From Phytopseudomonas daroniae (GTDB lineage Bacteria > Pseudomonadota > Gammaproteobacteria > Pseudomonadales > Pseudomonadaceae), in NCBI RefSeq assembly GCF_004327285.1, contig NZ_QJUI01000002.1:62001-126000 (forward strand): a stretch of DNA of 64,000 bases, given 5' to 3'. Below, in pieces: positions 26,306 to 35,195 of the stretch. A program made the translations under genes and the position numbers. Positions within the stretch are counted from its first letter, which is position 1, and each line of letters opens with the position of its first letter. The notes under the pieces were generated by a model, which saw only the letters and a list, made by a program, of their open reading frames with translations, made no database searches and was not told where the DNA came from.

Positions 26306-27007
26306 ATGGGCGCACAGTGGAAAGCCAAACCTAAAGAAGCCGCCGCCAACGCCAGGGGCAAGATTTTCGGTCGCCTGGTCAAGGAGATCATGGTCTGCGC
26401 GCGTAACGGCGCCGATCCGGACATGAACCCCAAGCTGCGCCTGGCCATCCATCAGGCCAAGAAAGCCTCGATGCCCAAGGAAACCCTGGATCGCGCGATC
26501 AAGAAAGGCGCGGGGCTGAGCGGCGAGACGGTCAACTTCGAACGCACCACCTACGAAGGCTTCGCGCCGCACCAGGTGCCGCTGATCGTCGAATGCCTGA
26601 CCGACAACATTAATCGCACCGTGGCGGAGATTCGCGTGCTGTTCCGCAAGGGCCAGCTCGGCAGCAGCGGCTCGGTAGCCTGGGATTTCGACCATGTCGG
26701 GCTGATCGAGGCTTCCAGCGACAGCGGCGCCGATCCAGAGCTGGCCGCAATCGAAGCCGGCGCCCAGGATTTCGACGAAGCCGATGAAGGCAACACCCTG
26801 TTCATCACCGAACCGACCGATCTCGACCTGGTCAGCCGCGCGCTGCCGGAACAGGGCTTCACGGTGAACTCGGCCAACCTTGGCTACCGCCCGAAAAACC
26901 CGGTCGCGGGCCTGACGCCCGAGCAACGCGAAGAAGTCGAAGCCTTCCTGGAAGCCATCGACAACCATGACGACGTGCAGAACGTCTATGTGGGTCTGTC
27001 GGGCTAA
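26306..27007 (+). CDS. YebC/PmpR family DNA-binding regulator (YeeN-like second paralog type)
   Basis: 233 aa from the ATG at 26306 ([19 protein letters not shown]). All three TACO1/YebC domains are visible: the basic N-terminal helical part with [20 protein letters not shown], the [23 protein letters not shown] block, and the C-terminal [18 protein letters not shown]. The normal YebC start is MAGHSKWANIKHRK; this shorter, divergent N-terminus instead suggests the second paralog type. YebC proteins act as transcription regulators or ease ribosome stalling at polyproline. Which applies here is unknown. Confidence 0.9.
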   Translation: MGAQWKAKPKEAAANARGKIFGRLVKEIMVCARNGADPDMNPKLRLAIHQAKKASMPKETLDRAIKKGAGLSGETVNFERTTYEGFAPHQVPLIVECLTDNINRTVAEIRVLFRKGQLGSSGSVAWDFDHVGLIEASSDSGADPELAAIEAGAQDFDEADEGNTLFITEPTDLDLVSRALPEQGFTVNSANLGYRPKNPVAGLTPEQREEVEAFLEAIDNHDDVQNVYVGLSG

Positions 27008-27123
27008 ACAAGGCGAATTGCGGCAATCCATCACGGTATTGCCGCAATAACCCGGTATACTGTCCGGCTTCCTTCTTTGCTGATCAATCGCAGAGCGGAA
27101 TATCGCCGCACAGGAGCTGCATC

Positions 27124-27717
27124 TTGCACAAGTTACTCGTTCTCGCCGCCTGCTTAATGCTCGGAGCTTGCAGCGGCGTGTCTCCGTCGTCTTCGCTGCC
27201 GTCCGCAGCGGCCGACCAAAGCAATATCGTTCGCAGCAACCTGGAGGCGATCCACAACGCCCAGGTCGTTCCGCTGCCACTCAATCCGCATGCCGATCTA
27301 CCCCACGGCAAAGCCGACAACGCGAACATGCAGTTCGGCAGCTCGCTGTCCAACTACCGCGTGTATTCCCTGCAGTTGAAGCAGGGCGAGCGCTATCGCC
27401 TCAACGTCAACTCGCTGTGCGATCACACCTGCATGGGCATCAACAAGTTCGCCCTGAAACCGCGCGCGATCCTGATGGATGCCTACGGCACGGTAATCCC
27501 CAACAAGCCCGCACGCCCTTCGACCGTGATCGGCATGACCACCCTGGGCTGGGATGGCGAAGCACCGGAAGATGGCACCTACTACCTGCTCGTGGCCGCC
27601 GACAAGGAAGACATCGGCCGCACCATCGTCATCGACGATGTATGGATCAACAACTCGCCGCTGATGGCGGTGAAAGTCAGCCTGCTCGACGACCTGCAGC
27701 CAAAGAATCTGCACTGA
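27124..27717 (+). CDS. Hypothetical lipoprotein, 197 aa
   Basis: Starts with TTG at 27124, preceded by AGGAG at good spacing. The lipobox CLMLGACSG (Cys about 17) predicts a lipid-anchored protein. The mature part is strand-rich with a Cys pair (SLCDHTCMGINKFALKP), which may form a disulfide, and a C-terminal beta region (GTYYLLVAADKEDIGRTIVI and DVWINNSPLMAVKVSLL) that looks like a pre-peptidase or carbohydrate-binding-like sandwich. I do not recognise the family. The Nudix gene begins 3 bp after its stop, so the two are probably co-transcribed. Confidence 0.82.
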   Translation: MHKLLVLAACLMLGACSGVSPSSSLPSAAADQSNIVRSNLEAIHNAQVVPLPLNPHADLPHGKADNANMQFGSSLSNYRVYSLQLKQGERYRLNVNSLCDHTCMGINKFALKPRAILMDAYGTVIPNKPARPSTVIGMTTLGWDGEAPEDGTYYLLVAADKEDIGRTIVIDDVWINNSPLMAVKVSLLDDLQPKNLH

Positions 27718-27720
27718 TCC

Positions 27721-28125
27721 ATGCCCCCACGTACCCTGCATATCGCAGCAGCCTGCCTGTTCGATGAAACGGGCCGCCTGCTGCTGGTGCGCAAGCGCGA
27801 TACACGAATGTTCATGCTGCCCGGCGGCAAACGTGATGAGGGCGAAACACCGCTGCAGACGCTGGTGCGCGAACTCCACGAAGAGCTGGATCTGCATCTG
27901 CCCGAGACGGCGTTCACGCCGCTGGGCCATTTCAGCGAAGTCGCCGCGAACGAAGCGGATACACGGGTCGAGGCCGATATCTTCAGAGCTCTGCTCCCAC
28001 ACCCTGTACTGCCCGCAGCCGAACTGGAAGAGCTGCGCTGGCTGAGGGCTTTCGACTCGCGAACGGACGATCTGGCGCCGCTTCTACGCCGTCACGTTCT
28101 GCCACTGATCTGGCCAAGCGCCTGA
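27721..28125 (+). CDS. Nudix hydrolase, 134 aa
   Basis: Cytoplasmic pyrophosphohydrolase. The Nudix box is GGKRDEGETPLQTLVRELHEEL, with the metal-binding Glu residues in REXXEE. The residue normally Gly after EEx is Asp here (EELDL). The N-terminus is the usual HIAAACLFDETGRLLLVRKR strand pair. Substrate class cannot be told; small stand-alone Nudix enzymes of this type act on oxidised or non-canonical nucleotides or on ADP-ribose-like compounds. It starts 3 bp after the lipoprotein gene. Confidence 0.9.
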   Translation: MPPRTLHIAAACLFDETGRLLLVRKRDTRMFMLPGGKRDEGETPLQTLVRELHEELDLHLPETAFTPLGHFSEVAANEADTRVEADIFRALLPHPVLPAAELEELRWLRAFDSRTDDLAPLLRRHVLPLIWPSA

Positions 28126-28248
28126 ACGTACGAATTTCCTGTTTGAGCTGAAGCAGCGATAGCCACTATCGAAGCGAATGATTTCTTCCGGCAGCAGCCA
28201 GTGAATAGCCTATGAAGCATACAAACGGCCTCGTTCACAGGTGCTCCC

Positions 28249-28503
28249 ATGCAACGCTCCCTACTCCTCCTGCTCACGGTTTTCACCCTGCTCCTCACCG
28301 GCTGTGCCAGCCCGCAATCGGCAGCCGAACGCCCCTATACGGACGCCGAGGTCAAGCAATTCGCCCTGGAAATGCTCAGCCGTAGCGGCCTGCCCTACGA
28401 AGATTACGAGAAAATCCGCAGCGCCCTGCAGGCGCCCAACTACCGGGTATCCAACTCGATTCGTGATGTCGATCCAGCTCATGGCATTGATCCCGAAGGC
28501 TGA
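28249..28503 (+). CDS. Small hypothetical lipoprotein, 84 aa
   Basis: Signal sequence MQRSLLLLLTVFTLLLTGCAS ends in the lipobox LLTGC (Cys about 19), giving a mature lipoprotein of about 66 residues. The mature part has a helical segment (YTDAEVKQFALEMLSRSGLP) and a polar C-terminus. No known domain is recognised. Ribosome site is weak (AGGTG). It stands alone between the Nudix gene and the 110-aa gene at 28674. Confidence 0.75.
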   Translation: MQRSLLLLLTVFTLLLTGCASPQSAAERPYTDAEVKQFALEMLSRSGLPYEDYEKIRSALQAPNYRVSNSIRDVDPAHGIDPEG

Positions 28504-28673
28504 GTGCATCAGGTTGATCGACAGACTCGGCTCGCGTGAAGAGCGCCAGCGCCTGCGACCAGGTATCCACTGAGCCCCTGCCTTGTCGCGACGATTCGTT
28601 GATCTGTGGCAAGGCCCTTGCGCGTCCTGTCCGTAGCCTGTGGTGATCCGCTCCATATCCGCGAGGATTCACC

Positions 28674-29006
28674 ATGGCTATCACTTCTGCCGACATCTGC
28701 GCCGCCGCCGACCAGCTGCAAGGGTTCGTCGGCTTCAACGTCAAGACCGCCCGGCATATCGTGCGTTTCAGCGAAGACTCCTTCGGCCTCGACATCGCCG
28801 AGGACAGCATCATGCCGACCAGTGAGTTCGTCTGGATCGCTGGCGACGCTCCCGAGCTGATGACCCTCAAACGCGACCGACTGCAGCTGTTGCTCGACCT
28901 GCGTATCGATGAAAGTCTGAATATCGGCGAGCCGTTACGCATATACCTGCGTCGCGAGGATCTGCCGGAAATCAGTGCCGAACGACATCTGCAACCGACA
29001 GCCTGA
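28674..29006 (+). CDS. Conserved hypothetical protein, 110 aa
   Basis: Starts MAITSADICAAADQLQGFVG with AGGA about 9 bp upstream. A soluble mixed alpha/beta protein is predicted. Noticeable blocks are TARHIVRFSEDSFGLDIAED, then SEFVWIAGDAPELMTLKRDR and a C-terminal IYLRREDLPEISAE. No signal peptide, membrane helix or catalytic motif is evident, and I do not recognise the family. It precedes the acetyltransferase gene at 29080 on the same strand. Confidence 0.72.
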   Translation: MAITSADICAAADQLQGFVGFNVKTARHIVRFSEDSFGLDIAEDSIMPTSEFVWIAGDAPELMTLKRDRLQLLLDLRIDESLNIGEPLRIYLRREDLPEISAERHLQPTA

Positions 29007-29079
29007 TCGGACGCGCCACGCTGGTCTCGCTCGCGCCTGCAACTTAGACTGGCCGGCCCATCAGTGCCAGCCGACTGCC

Positions 29080-29478
29080 ATGCCCCTGCTCTGCCTACTG
29101 CCTGATCATCTGCGCCCGCTGGCGGACAAGTTCTATCGCAGCCACCGCTCCGCCATGCGTACCCGCAGCGACCATCAGGTCTGGGTCGCCAGGGACGGCG
29201 AAATCGTTGCCGCACTCTGTCTGCAAGCGGCGGCTCATGGCCAGTGGCTGACCAGCCTGCTGGTCGCACCAGCCCGGCGCCAACAGGGCCTGGCCAGCGC
29301 CCTGATCGATGCAGCGCTGAACGCGGCAGACAAGCCTACCTGGCTGTTCTGCCATCCCGACCTGCAGCCCTTCTACGAGCGCCTGGGCTTTCGGGCCTGT
29401 GTCGACTTGCCCGCGCCGCTGGCCGAGCGCCTGGCTCGCTACCGGCGTACCAAGACATTGGACGCCATGGTGCGCTGA
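29080..29478 (+). CDS. GNAT-family N-acetyltransferase, 132 aa
   Basis: The ATG at 29080 (MPLLCLLPDHLRPLADKF) is preferred to a longer frame from 28975 that overlaps the previous gene. The acetyl-CoA binding motif is in LLVAPARRQQGLASALIDAA (R/Q-x-x-G-x-A), preceded by strand HGQWLTSLLV. Motif B, FCHPDLQPFYERLGF with the usual Tyr, follows. Substrate unknown. Its compact size matches minimal GNAT proteins. A repeat-rich gap follows. Confidence 0.88.
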   Translation: MPLLCLLPDHLRPLADKFYRSHRSAMRTRSDHQVWVARDGEIVAALCLQAAAHGQWLTSLLVAPARRQQGLASALIDAALNAADKPTWLFCHPDLQPFYERLGFRACVDLPAPLAERLARYRRTKTLDAMVR

Positions 29479-30011
29479 GCAGTACCGCCCATCCTGGCTT
29501 AGAACCTGTTCACGATCTGTCGACGAAATTCCATGTGCAATGACCGCAAAGTGGCGAAGCAGCCTGTCGTAGGGTGGACGACGCTTGCCTACGCGGCCCG
29601 ATCCGTCCACCGCTCTGCAATCGCAATGGTGGATGAAAAGAGCGTCAGCTACGCGCCCCGATCCACCCTACGGGGTGAGCGTCCGCTTCCGCCTTATTGC
29701 CGTCGATCCATAGGGATACGGGTTCCCAAGTACACAAAGACCATGAACAGTCTCTCAGACTCTTATCTGCAAGCAACCTGCTTGCAGCTATCGAGTACGC
29801 GCATGCCCACAGCGCTGAACGAAAGCATCATGGCTACTCACGTGAAGCGTCTGCTTCGCGGCTGCGCAAGGACTTCCCACTTTCCATCCCACCCTGCTCG
29901 GCATCTCACCCTGTGCCGCCTACCGAGCCTTCGGTTGCTGGGGCTAGAACCTGCTGTTCCACGAATCCGGCAAGCCACTCCCGCCGTCACCCACTGCACG
30001 TCCCAAAAGAA
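29479..30011. repeat. Repeat-rich intergenic gap upstream of the actP terminator
   Basis: No gene is seen over about 530 bp. Near 29500 lies TTAGAACCTGTTCACGATCT, like the end of the 18197 element. At 29569-29611 a GTAGGGTGGACGACGCTT unit pairs with GATCCGTCCACC, and at 29628-29672 a GGTGGATGAAAAGAGCG unit pairs with GATCCACCCTAC; both are the dispersed type seen at 3654. An 8-bp perfect hairpin CTGCAAGC/GCTTGCAG lies at 29767-29787. The remainder to 30011 shows no convincing signal. Confidence 0.6.
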
Positions 30012-30037
30012 AAGGGGCGGCCCAGAGGCCGCCCCTT
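30012..30037 (-). terminator. Intrinsic terminator of the actP operon
   Basis: AAGGGGCGGCC (30012-30022) pairs perfectly with 30027-30037 around a CAGA loop. Read on the minus strand the stem is followed by TTTTCTTTT. It lies 18 bp after the actP stop codon, as expected for its terminator. Confidence 0.93.
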
Positions 30038-30055
30038 CTTATCCAGCCAGGTAAA

Positions 30056-31711
30056 TCAGTGGGCCGAAGCGCCACTAGCACCCAAACCGGTTTGCGAACG
30101 TACGAACTGTGGCAGGAACAGCGCACGTTCTCCTGCAGCCGATTCGGACTTGTCGGTGATCGAGAAGAACCAGATCCCTACGAAGGCCACGATCATGGAG
30201 AACAGTGCCGGGTATTCGTACGGGAAGATCGCCTTCTCGTGGCCGAGCACCGAGACCCACACAGTCGGGCCGAGGATCATCAGCACCACTGCGGTGATCA
30301 GGCCCAGCCAGCCGCCGATCATGGCGCCACGGGTGGTCAGGTTCTTCCAGTACATGCTGAGGAACAGCACAGGGAAGTTACAGCTCGCCGCGATGGAGAA
30401 CGCCAGGCCCACCATGAAGGCGATGTTCTGCTTCTCGAAGGCGATACCCAGACCGATGGCCAGTACACCCAGGCACACGGTGGTGATCTTCGATACGCGC
30501 AGCTCATCCTTCTCGTTGACGTTGCCCTTCTTGATCACGCTGGCGTACAGGTCATGGGATACCGCCGAGGCACCAGCCAGGGTCAGCCCTGCTACCACCG
30601 CGAGGATGGTGGCGAAGGCCACGGCCGAGATGAAGCCCAGGAATATGCTGCCACCCACCGCGTTGGCCAGGTGAACCGCCGCCATGTTGTTGCCGCCCAG
30701 CAGTGCACCAGCAGCGTCCTTGAAGGCCGGATTGGTGCTGACCAGCAGGATCGCGCCGAAGCCGATGATGAAGGTCAGGATGTAGAAGTAACCGATGAAG
30801 CCGGTGGCGTAGAAAACCGATTTGCGGGCTTCCTTGGCATCGCCAACGGTGAAGAAGCGCATGAGGATGTGCGGCAGGCCCGCAGTACCGAACATCAGCG
30901 CCAGGCCGAGGGAAATCGCCGAGATCGGATCCTTCACCAGGCCGCCGGGGCTCATGATCGCTTCGCCGCTGGCGTGAACCTTGATGGCTTCCGTGAACAG
31001 GGTATTGAAGTTGAAGCCAACGTGCTTCATCACCATGAACGCCATGAACGACGCACCGGAGAGCAGCAGCACCGCCTTGATGATCTGTACCCAGGTGGTG
31101 GCCAGCATGCCGCCGAACAGCACGTACATCACCATCAGGATACCGACCAGCACGACCGCAACGTGGTAATCGAGGCCGAACAGCAGCTCGATCAGCTTGC
31201 CGGCACCGACCATCTGCGCGATCAGGTAAAAGGCCACCACCACCAGCGAGCCACTGGCTGACAGCGTGCGGATTTCCTTCTGTTTGAGGCGATAGGACGC
31301 CACGTCGGCAAAGGTGTACTTGCCCAGGTTGCGCAGGCGCTCGGCGATCAGGAAGAGAATCACCGGCCAGCCGACCAGGAAGCCGATGGAGTAGATCAGG
31401 CCGTCATAGCCCGACGTGAACACCAGCGCGGAAATACCCAGAAAGGACGCCGCCGACATATAGTCACCAGCGATTGCCAGGCCATTCTGGAAGCCTGTGA
31501 TACCGCCCCCGGCGGTATAGAAATCAGACGTCGACTTGCTGCGCTTGGAAGCCCAGTAAGTGATGCACAGCGTGCCACCGACGAAAGCAAGGAACATCAG
31601 GATAGCGGGAGTATTGACCGCCTGACGTTGTACGTCACCGGTCAAGGCATCGGCCCACAGAGTGGGGGTCAGGGCCATCAGGGCCAAAGCGGAGAGAATA
31701 CGGCCGATCAT
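30056..31711 (-). CDS. actP: Cation/acetate symporter ActP
   Basis: Sodium:solute symporter (SSS family) for acetate and other short carboxylates in the inner membrane. The 551-aa protein has an N-terminal signal-like helix and about 13 transmembrane helices. Diagnostic segments are [63 protein letters not shown] and [21 protein letters not shown]. It overlaps the upstream DUF485 gene by 4 bp (ATGA), the conserved yjcH-actP order. An intrinsic terminator follows. The palindrome at 32117-32132 is a likely control site. Confidence 0.96.
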   Translation of the reverse strand: MIGRILSALALMALTPTLWADALTGDVQRQAVNTPAILMFLAFVGGTLCITYWASKRSKSTSDFYTAGGGITGFQNGLAIAGDYMSAASFLGISALVFTSGYDGLIYSIGFLVGWPVILFLIAERLRNLGKYTFADVASYRLKQKEIRTLSASGSLVVVAFYLIAQMVGAGKLIELLFGLDYHVAVVLVGILMVMYVLFGGMLATTWVQIIKAVLLLSGASFMAFMVMKHVGFNFNTLFTEAIKVHASGEAIMSPGGLVKDPISAISLGLALMFGTAGLPHILMRFFTVGDAKEARKSVFYATGFIGYFYILTFIIGFGAILLVSTNPAFKDAAGALLGGNNMAAVHLANAVGGSIFLGFISAVAFATILAVVAGLTLAGASAVSHDLYASVIKKGNVNEKDELRVSKITTVCLGVLAIGLGIAFEKQNIAFMVGLAFSIAASCNFPVLFLSMYWKNLTTRGAMIGGWLGLITAVVLMILGPTVWVSVLGHEKAIFPYEYPALFSMIVAFVGIWFFSITDKSESAAGERALFLPQFVRSQTGLGASGASAH

Positions 31712-32019
31712 TTGCCCGCCTCATCCAGGATTACCTGGTTCAGGTTGTCGAATTCGCTGTTGGCACGACGTACATAGATGCCGGTCAGCACGAAAGCCGA
31801 GAGGATCACGCCGACACCGACGGGAATTCCCCAGGTGATCGGAGAGTCGGGGTTGATGCGGGTTCCGAGCCAGCCGGGCACGAAGGCGATGAGCAGAATG
31901 AAGCCGACGTAGATGGCAAGCATGATGGCGGAAAGTATCCAGGCGAATCGCTCACGCTTGGCTACTAACTCCTTGAAATGCGGACTTTGCTCGATCCGCC
32001 GGTAGATGCTGTCGTTCAT
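31708..32019 (-). CDS. yjcH: DUF485 family membrane protein (YjcH)
   Basis: Small inner-membrane protein of 103 aa with two transmembrane helices (about residues 27-48, [20 protein letters not shown], and 64-85, [21 protein letters not shown]). The N-terminal [20 protein letters not shown] and following pattern are the DUF485 signature. It is always found next to ActP-type symporters and probably assists or regulates them. Its stop overlaps the actP start (ATGA), so the two are translationally coupled. Confidence 0.94.
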   Translation of the reverse strand: MNDSIYRRIEQSPHFKELVAKRERFAWILSAIMLAIYVGFILLIAFVPGWLGTRINPDSPITWGIPVGVGVILSAFVLTGIYVRRANSEFDNLNQVILDEAGK

Positions 32020-32116
32020 TTTATTGTTATCCTCACCCAGCAGGATGCTGGTTGGGATAACTGTAAATCGGCGCTCAGCCTGCGACAGACGACCTTAGTC
32101 GAAGCCCCCGAGCTTT

Positions 32117-32132
32117 TTAGACCAAAGTCTAA
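32117..32132. promoter_or_regulatory. TTAGAC-N4-GTCTAA palindrome upstream of yjcH-actP
   Basis: TTAGACCAAAGTCTAA is a perfect 6+4+6 inverted repeat 98 bp upstream of the yjcH start. Acetate uptake operons in pseudomonads are activated by a LuxR-type response regulator (CrbR, also called ErdR), and the symmetry and position would suit such a dimer. The assignment to CrbR is inference. The palindrome also lies just after the stop of the 113-aa gene at 32147. Confidence 0.55.
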
Positions 32133-32146
32133 TGCCTGGCCCGCAG

Positions 32147-32488
32147 TCAGCGCCGCTGCTGATACTGCTGCGACCCCTGCCCCGGATACCGCTGAATCTC
32201 ATAGCCGCTCGGGTATTCGATGCTCTGGCGGATGCCTCCACGGGTCTCGAAGGTCGAGCTGCGCCGGCCACTTTCATAACGGCTCGAGCCGATATCCCGC
32301 GGGATGGGCTGGCCACCGTGAATGTCGTAGCGCTCCTGGCGCTCATAGCTGTCGATACTGCCGCTGGCGCCTGGGCTTACATAGGCTTTGGGAATCACGC
32401 GGATAGTCTGCGGGGCGCGCTCATCCGCCCACGCGGTCGTACCGGCAAGGAAAACCAGCAGCAGGGTGAAACTGATCAGTGATTTCAT
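32147..32488 (-). CDS. Hypothetical periplasmic protein, 113 aa
   Basis: A clear Sec signal peptide (MKSLISFTLLLVFLAGTTAWA, cleavage near residue 21) precedes a short, polar, low-complexity mature part rich in Arg, Ser, Gly and Tyr (SSRYESGRRSSTF, GYEIQRYPGQGSQQYQQRR). No domain is recognised and the mature region is probably disordered. It sits upstream of the acetate permease operon on the same strand, but the gap and the palindrome suggest separate transcription. Confidence 0.78.
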   Translation of the reverse strand: MKSLISFTLLLVFLAGTTAWADERAPQTIRVIPKAYVSPGASGSIDSYERQERYDIHGGQPIPRDIGSSRYESGRRSSTFETRGGIRQSIEYPSGYEIQRYPGQGSQQYQQRR

Positions 32489-32567
32489 CTCGAACTCCGA
32501 TAACTACAGTGCGCGTCAGGCAACGGCACCTTGCCCCATCCCTACCTGAGACCCTAGCCAGCCCGGA

Positions 32568-33140
32568 TCATTTCCGGCCAAGCGCCTCGCCGATCCCGTA
32601 AAAGTGACCGCCGGCCACATGATGGATACTGCGCCAAGCCGGATCGGCGTCTTCGAAGTGCCAACGCCCATCGCGGAATACCCGCGAATCGGCCCAGGCG
32701 CCGATCACCTCGCCAATGAACAGGTCATACACCTGCTGGTTGTGCGGCTCAGCGATCAAGCGACAGGCCAGCCACGCCGAGCAGCCCTCTACGAACGGCA
32801 GACCCTGACCGCCCAGGGTGAAGAGTTGCACGCCGGAATTGGCCAACTTGTCGGCCTCGTCGTTCAAGCTGCGGGAGCCAAGCTGGTGGGTCAATTCCAA
32901 TTGCGCAGCCGTAGGTACCTGAATGACGAACTGACCACTACGCTCGATCAGCACACGAGTCGCAGTGATCTTGTCCAGCACCACGGTGAGCTTGGGCGGA
33001 TCGAAATCCAGGGCACAGGCCCAGGCGGCGGCCATCACGTCGTCAACGCCGTCGTGCCGCGCGGACACCAGCACCGTGGGGCCGTGGTTGAGCAAGCGGT
33101 AGGCCTTGTCCAGACTCACGGGCTTGATCGGCTTATCCAT
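32568..33140 (-). CDS. Flavin reductase family protein
   Basis: The ATG at 33140 (MDKPIKPVSLDKAYRLL) gives 190 aa. The FMN-binding split-barrel of the flavin reductase-like domain is seen: GPTVLVSARHDGVDDVMAAAWACALDFDPP, KLTVVLDKITATRVLIERSGQFVIQVP and a C-terminal IHHVAGGHFYGIGEAL. Members bind FMN and either reduce flavin with NAD(P)H for a partner monooxygenase or act as flavoredoxins. No partner monooxygenase is adjacent. Divergent from the amidase gene (about 220 bp gap). Confidence 0.88.
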   Translation of the reverse strand: MDKPIKPVSLDKAYRLLNHGPTVLVSARHDGVDDVMAAAWACALDFDPPKLTVVLDKITATRVLIERSGQFVIQVPTAAQLELTHQLGSRSLNDEADKLANSGVQLFTLGGQGLPFVEGCSAWLACRLIAEPHNQQVYDLFIGEVIGAWADSRVFRDGRWHFEDADPAWRSIHHVAGGHFYGIGEALGRK

Positions 33141-33359
33141 GAAAGTACCTCTCTGAAACACCAGAGCGGCAATGTACAACATCGGTCGTCGCGAGCCAGG
33201 CTCCGGGCTGGCCAGAAACAAGTTGATCGACAGACTGCCCCTGGCGCCCCAGGCACACTAGAATCGACGCCCGTGCCGGCTTTGATTCAGCCCTCCATCC
33301 CATTCGGGCGCCGCGTGACGTCAGACGTCGAGCGCCTGTCAGCAACCAGTGGTGACACC

Positions 33360-35072
33360 ATGATCGAGGTAACCGAAGTTTCCATTGCCCAACTGCGCGC
33401 CGCGCTCGAAGCGGGTCGCGTCACGGCGGTCGAATTGGTCAAGGCCTACCTCGCCAGGATCGACGCCTACGACGGCCCGCAGACGCCCACCGCGCTGAAT
33501 GCCGTGGTGGTACGCAACCCGGATGCGCTGCTCGAAGCCGAAGCCTCCGATGCCCGCCGCGCCCGAGGCGAAACCCTGGGCCCGCTCGATGGCATTCCCT
33601 ACACGGCCAAGGACAGCTACCTGGTCAAGGGGCTGACTGCGGCCTCTGGCAGCCCGGCCTTCAAGGATCTGCTCGCCCACCGCGATGCCTTTACCGTCGA
33701 ACGCCTGCGCGCTGCCGGTGCCATCTGCCTGGGCAAGACCAATATGCCGCCCATGGCCAACGGTGGCATGCAGCGTGGTGTCTACGGCCGCGCCGAAAGC
33801 CCGTACAACGCCGACTACCTGACCGCTCCATTCGCCTCGGGCTCGTCGAACGGCGCCGGCACCGCGACGGCCGCCAGTTTCGCCGCCTTCGGTCTGGCCG
33901 AAGAAACCTGGTCGAGCGGTCGCGGGCCGGCTTCCAACAACGGTCTGTGCGCCTACACGCCGTCGCGCGGGGTGATCTCGGTGCGTGGCAACTGGCCGCT
34001 GACGCCGACCATGGACGTGGTGGTGCCCTATGCGCGGAGCATGGCGGATCTGCTCGAAGTGCTGGACGTGGTCGTCGCCGACGACCCCGACACCCGTGGC
34101 GACCTGTGGCGCCTGCAACCCTGGGTGCCGATCCCCAGCGCCTCCTCGGTCAGGCCCGATTCCTACCGGGCACTGGCCGCGAATGCCGGCGCCCTCGCCG
34201 GCAAACGCTTTGGCGTACCGCGCATGTTCATCAATGCCGACCCCGAAGCGGGCACCAGTGAGTCGCCGGGCATCGGCGGGCCGACCGGGCAGCGAATTCA
34301 TACCCGCGCTTCGGTGATCGCGCTGTGGGAGAAAGCCCGCCAGGCGCTCGAGAGTGCCGGGGCCGAAGTGGTCGACGTGGATTTCCCGCTGGTTTCCAAC
34401 TGCGAAGGTGATCGCCCTGGCGCCTCGACGGTGTTCAACCGCGGCCTGGTCTCCAGGGAGTTTCTGCATGACGAGCTATGGGAGTTGTCGGCCTGGGCCT
34501 TCGATGATTTTCTGCGCGCCAATGGCGACCCCAAGCTGAATCGCCTCGCCGACGTGGACGGCTCGCAGATTTTCCCGCACGACCCAGGCACCCTGCCCAA
34601 CCGTGAGGACGATCTTGCCGCCGGCATGGACGAGTACGTACGCATGGCCGAGCGCGGCATCACCCCATGGCACGAGATTGCCACGCTGCCCGATGGCCTG
34701 CGCGGGCTGGAGAAAACCCGGCAGATCGATCTCGAGCAATGGATGGATCAACTGGGACTCGACGCTGTGCTGTTCCCCACCGTCGCCGATGTGGGGCCTG
34801 CGGATGCCGATGTGAACCCAGCCTCTGCGGACATCGCCTGGAGCAATGGCATCTGGGTCGCCAACGGCAACCTCGCCATCCGCCACCTTGGCGTGCCCAC
34901 GGTCACCGTGCCGATGGGCGTGATGGCGGATATCGGCATGCCCGTGGGACTGACCTTCGCCGGCCGCGCCTACGACGACTCGGCGCTGCTGCGCCTGGCC
35001 TGCGCCTACGAATCGACCGGTTCGAAACGCCAGATTCCACCGCGCACCCCGCCGCTATCAGAGAGCCCGTGA
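33360..35072 (+). CDS. Amidase signature family protein with atypical active-site loop
   Basis: 570 aa from the ATG at 33360 (MIEVTEVSIAQLRAALE). The amidase fold is clear: LGPLDGIPYTAKDSY with K84, then FASGSSNGAGTATAASF with the cis-Ser at S162, and ETWSSGRGPASNNG where the nucleophile is expected at S186, 24 residues later. The usual TDTGGSIRxPAS is replaced by EETWSSGRGPAS, so the oxyanion loop is altered. The C-terminal DAVLFPTVADVGP and HLGVPTVTVPMG are typical. Substrate unknown; it probably hydrolyses a small amide. The fungal-like loop makes plant or peptide amides possible. Confidence 0.87.
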   Translation: MIEVTEVSIAQLRAALEAGRVTAVELVKAYLARIDAYDGPQTPTALNAVVVRNPDALLEAEASDARRARGETLGPLDGIPYTAKDSYLVKGLTAASGSPAFKDLLAHRDAFTVERLRAAGAICLGKTNMPPMANGGMQRGVYGRAESPYNADYLTAPFASGSSNGAGTATAASFAAFGLAEETWSSGRGPASNNGLCAYTPSRGVISVRGNWPLTPTMDVVVPYARSMADLLEVLDVVVADDPDTRGDLWRLQPWVPIPSASSVRPDSYRALAANAGALAGKRFGVPRMFINADPEAGTSESPGIGGPTGQRIHTRASVIALWEKARQALESAGAEVVDVDFPLVSNCEGDRPGASTVFNRGLVSREFLHDELWELSAWAFDDFLRANGDPKLNRLADVDGSQIFPHDPGTLPNREDDLAAGMDEYVRMAERGITPWHEIATLPDGLRGLEKTRQIDLEQWMDQLGLDAVLFPTVADVGPADADVNPASADIAWSNGIWVANGNLAIRHLGVPTVTVPMGVMADIGMPVGLTFAGRAYDDSALLRLACAYESTGSKRQIPPRTPPLSESP

Positions 35073-35195
35073 TCGAGTCAGGCACATACCTGTGCCATCA
35101 GGTCATTGCGCAACGATCCACGTAAACGGCGTGCTTGGATAGCGTGAGAATGCCCTGCTGCCAAACGCAGTCGATATAAAGAAAGGAGCGATAGA

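Noticed and set aside
28512..28528. GTTGATCGACAGACT shared with 33222 region
   Set aside because: Only about 15 nt are identical and no symmetry or other copies are seen; probably chance or a repeat fragment.
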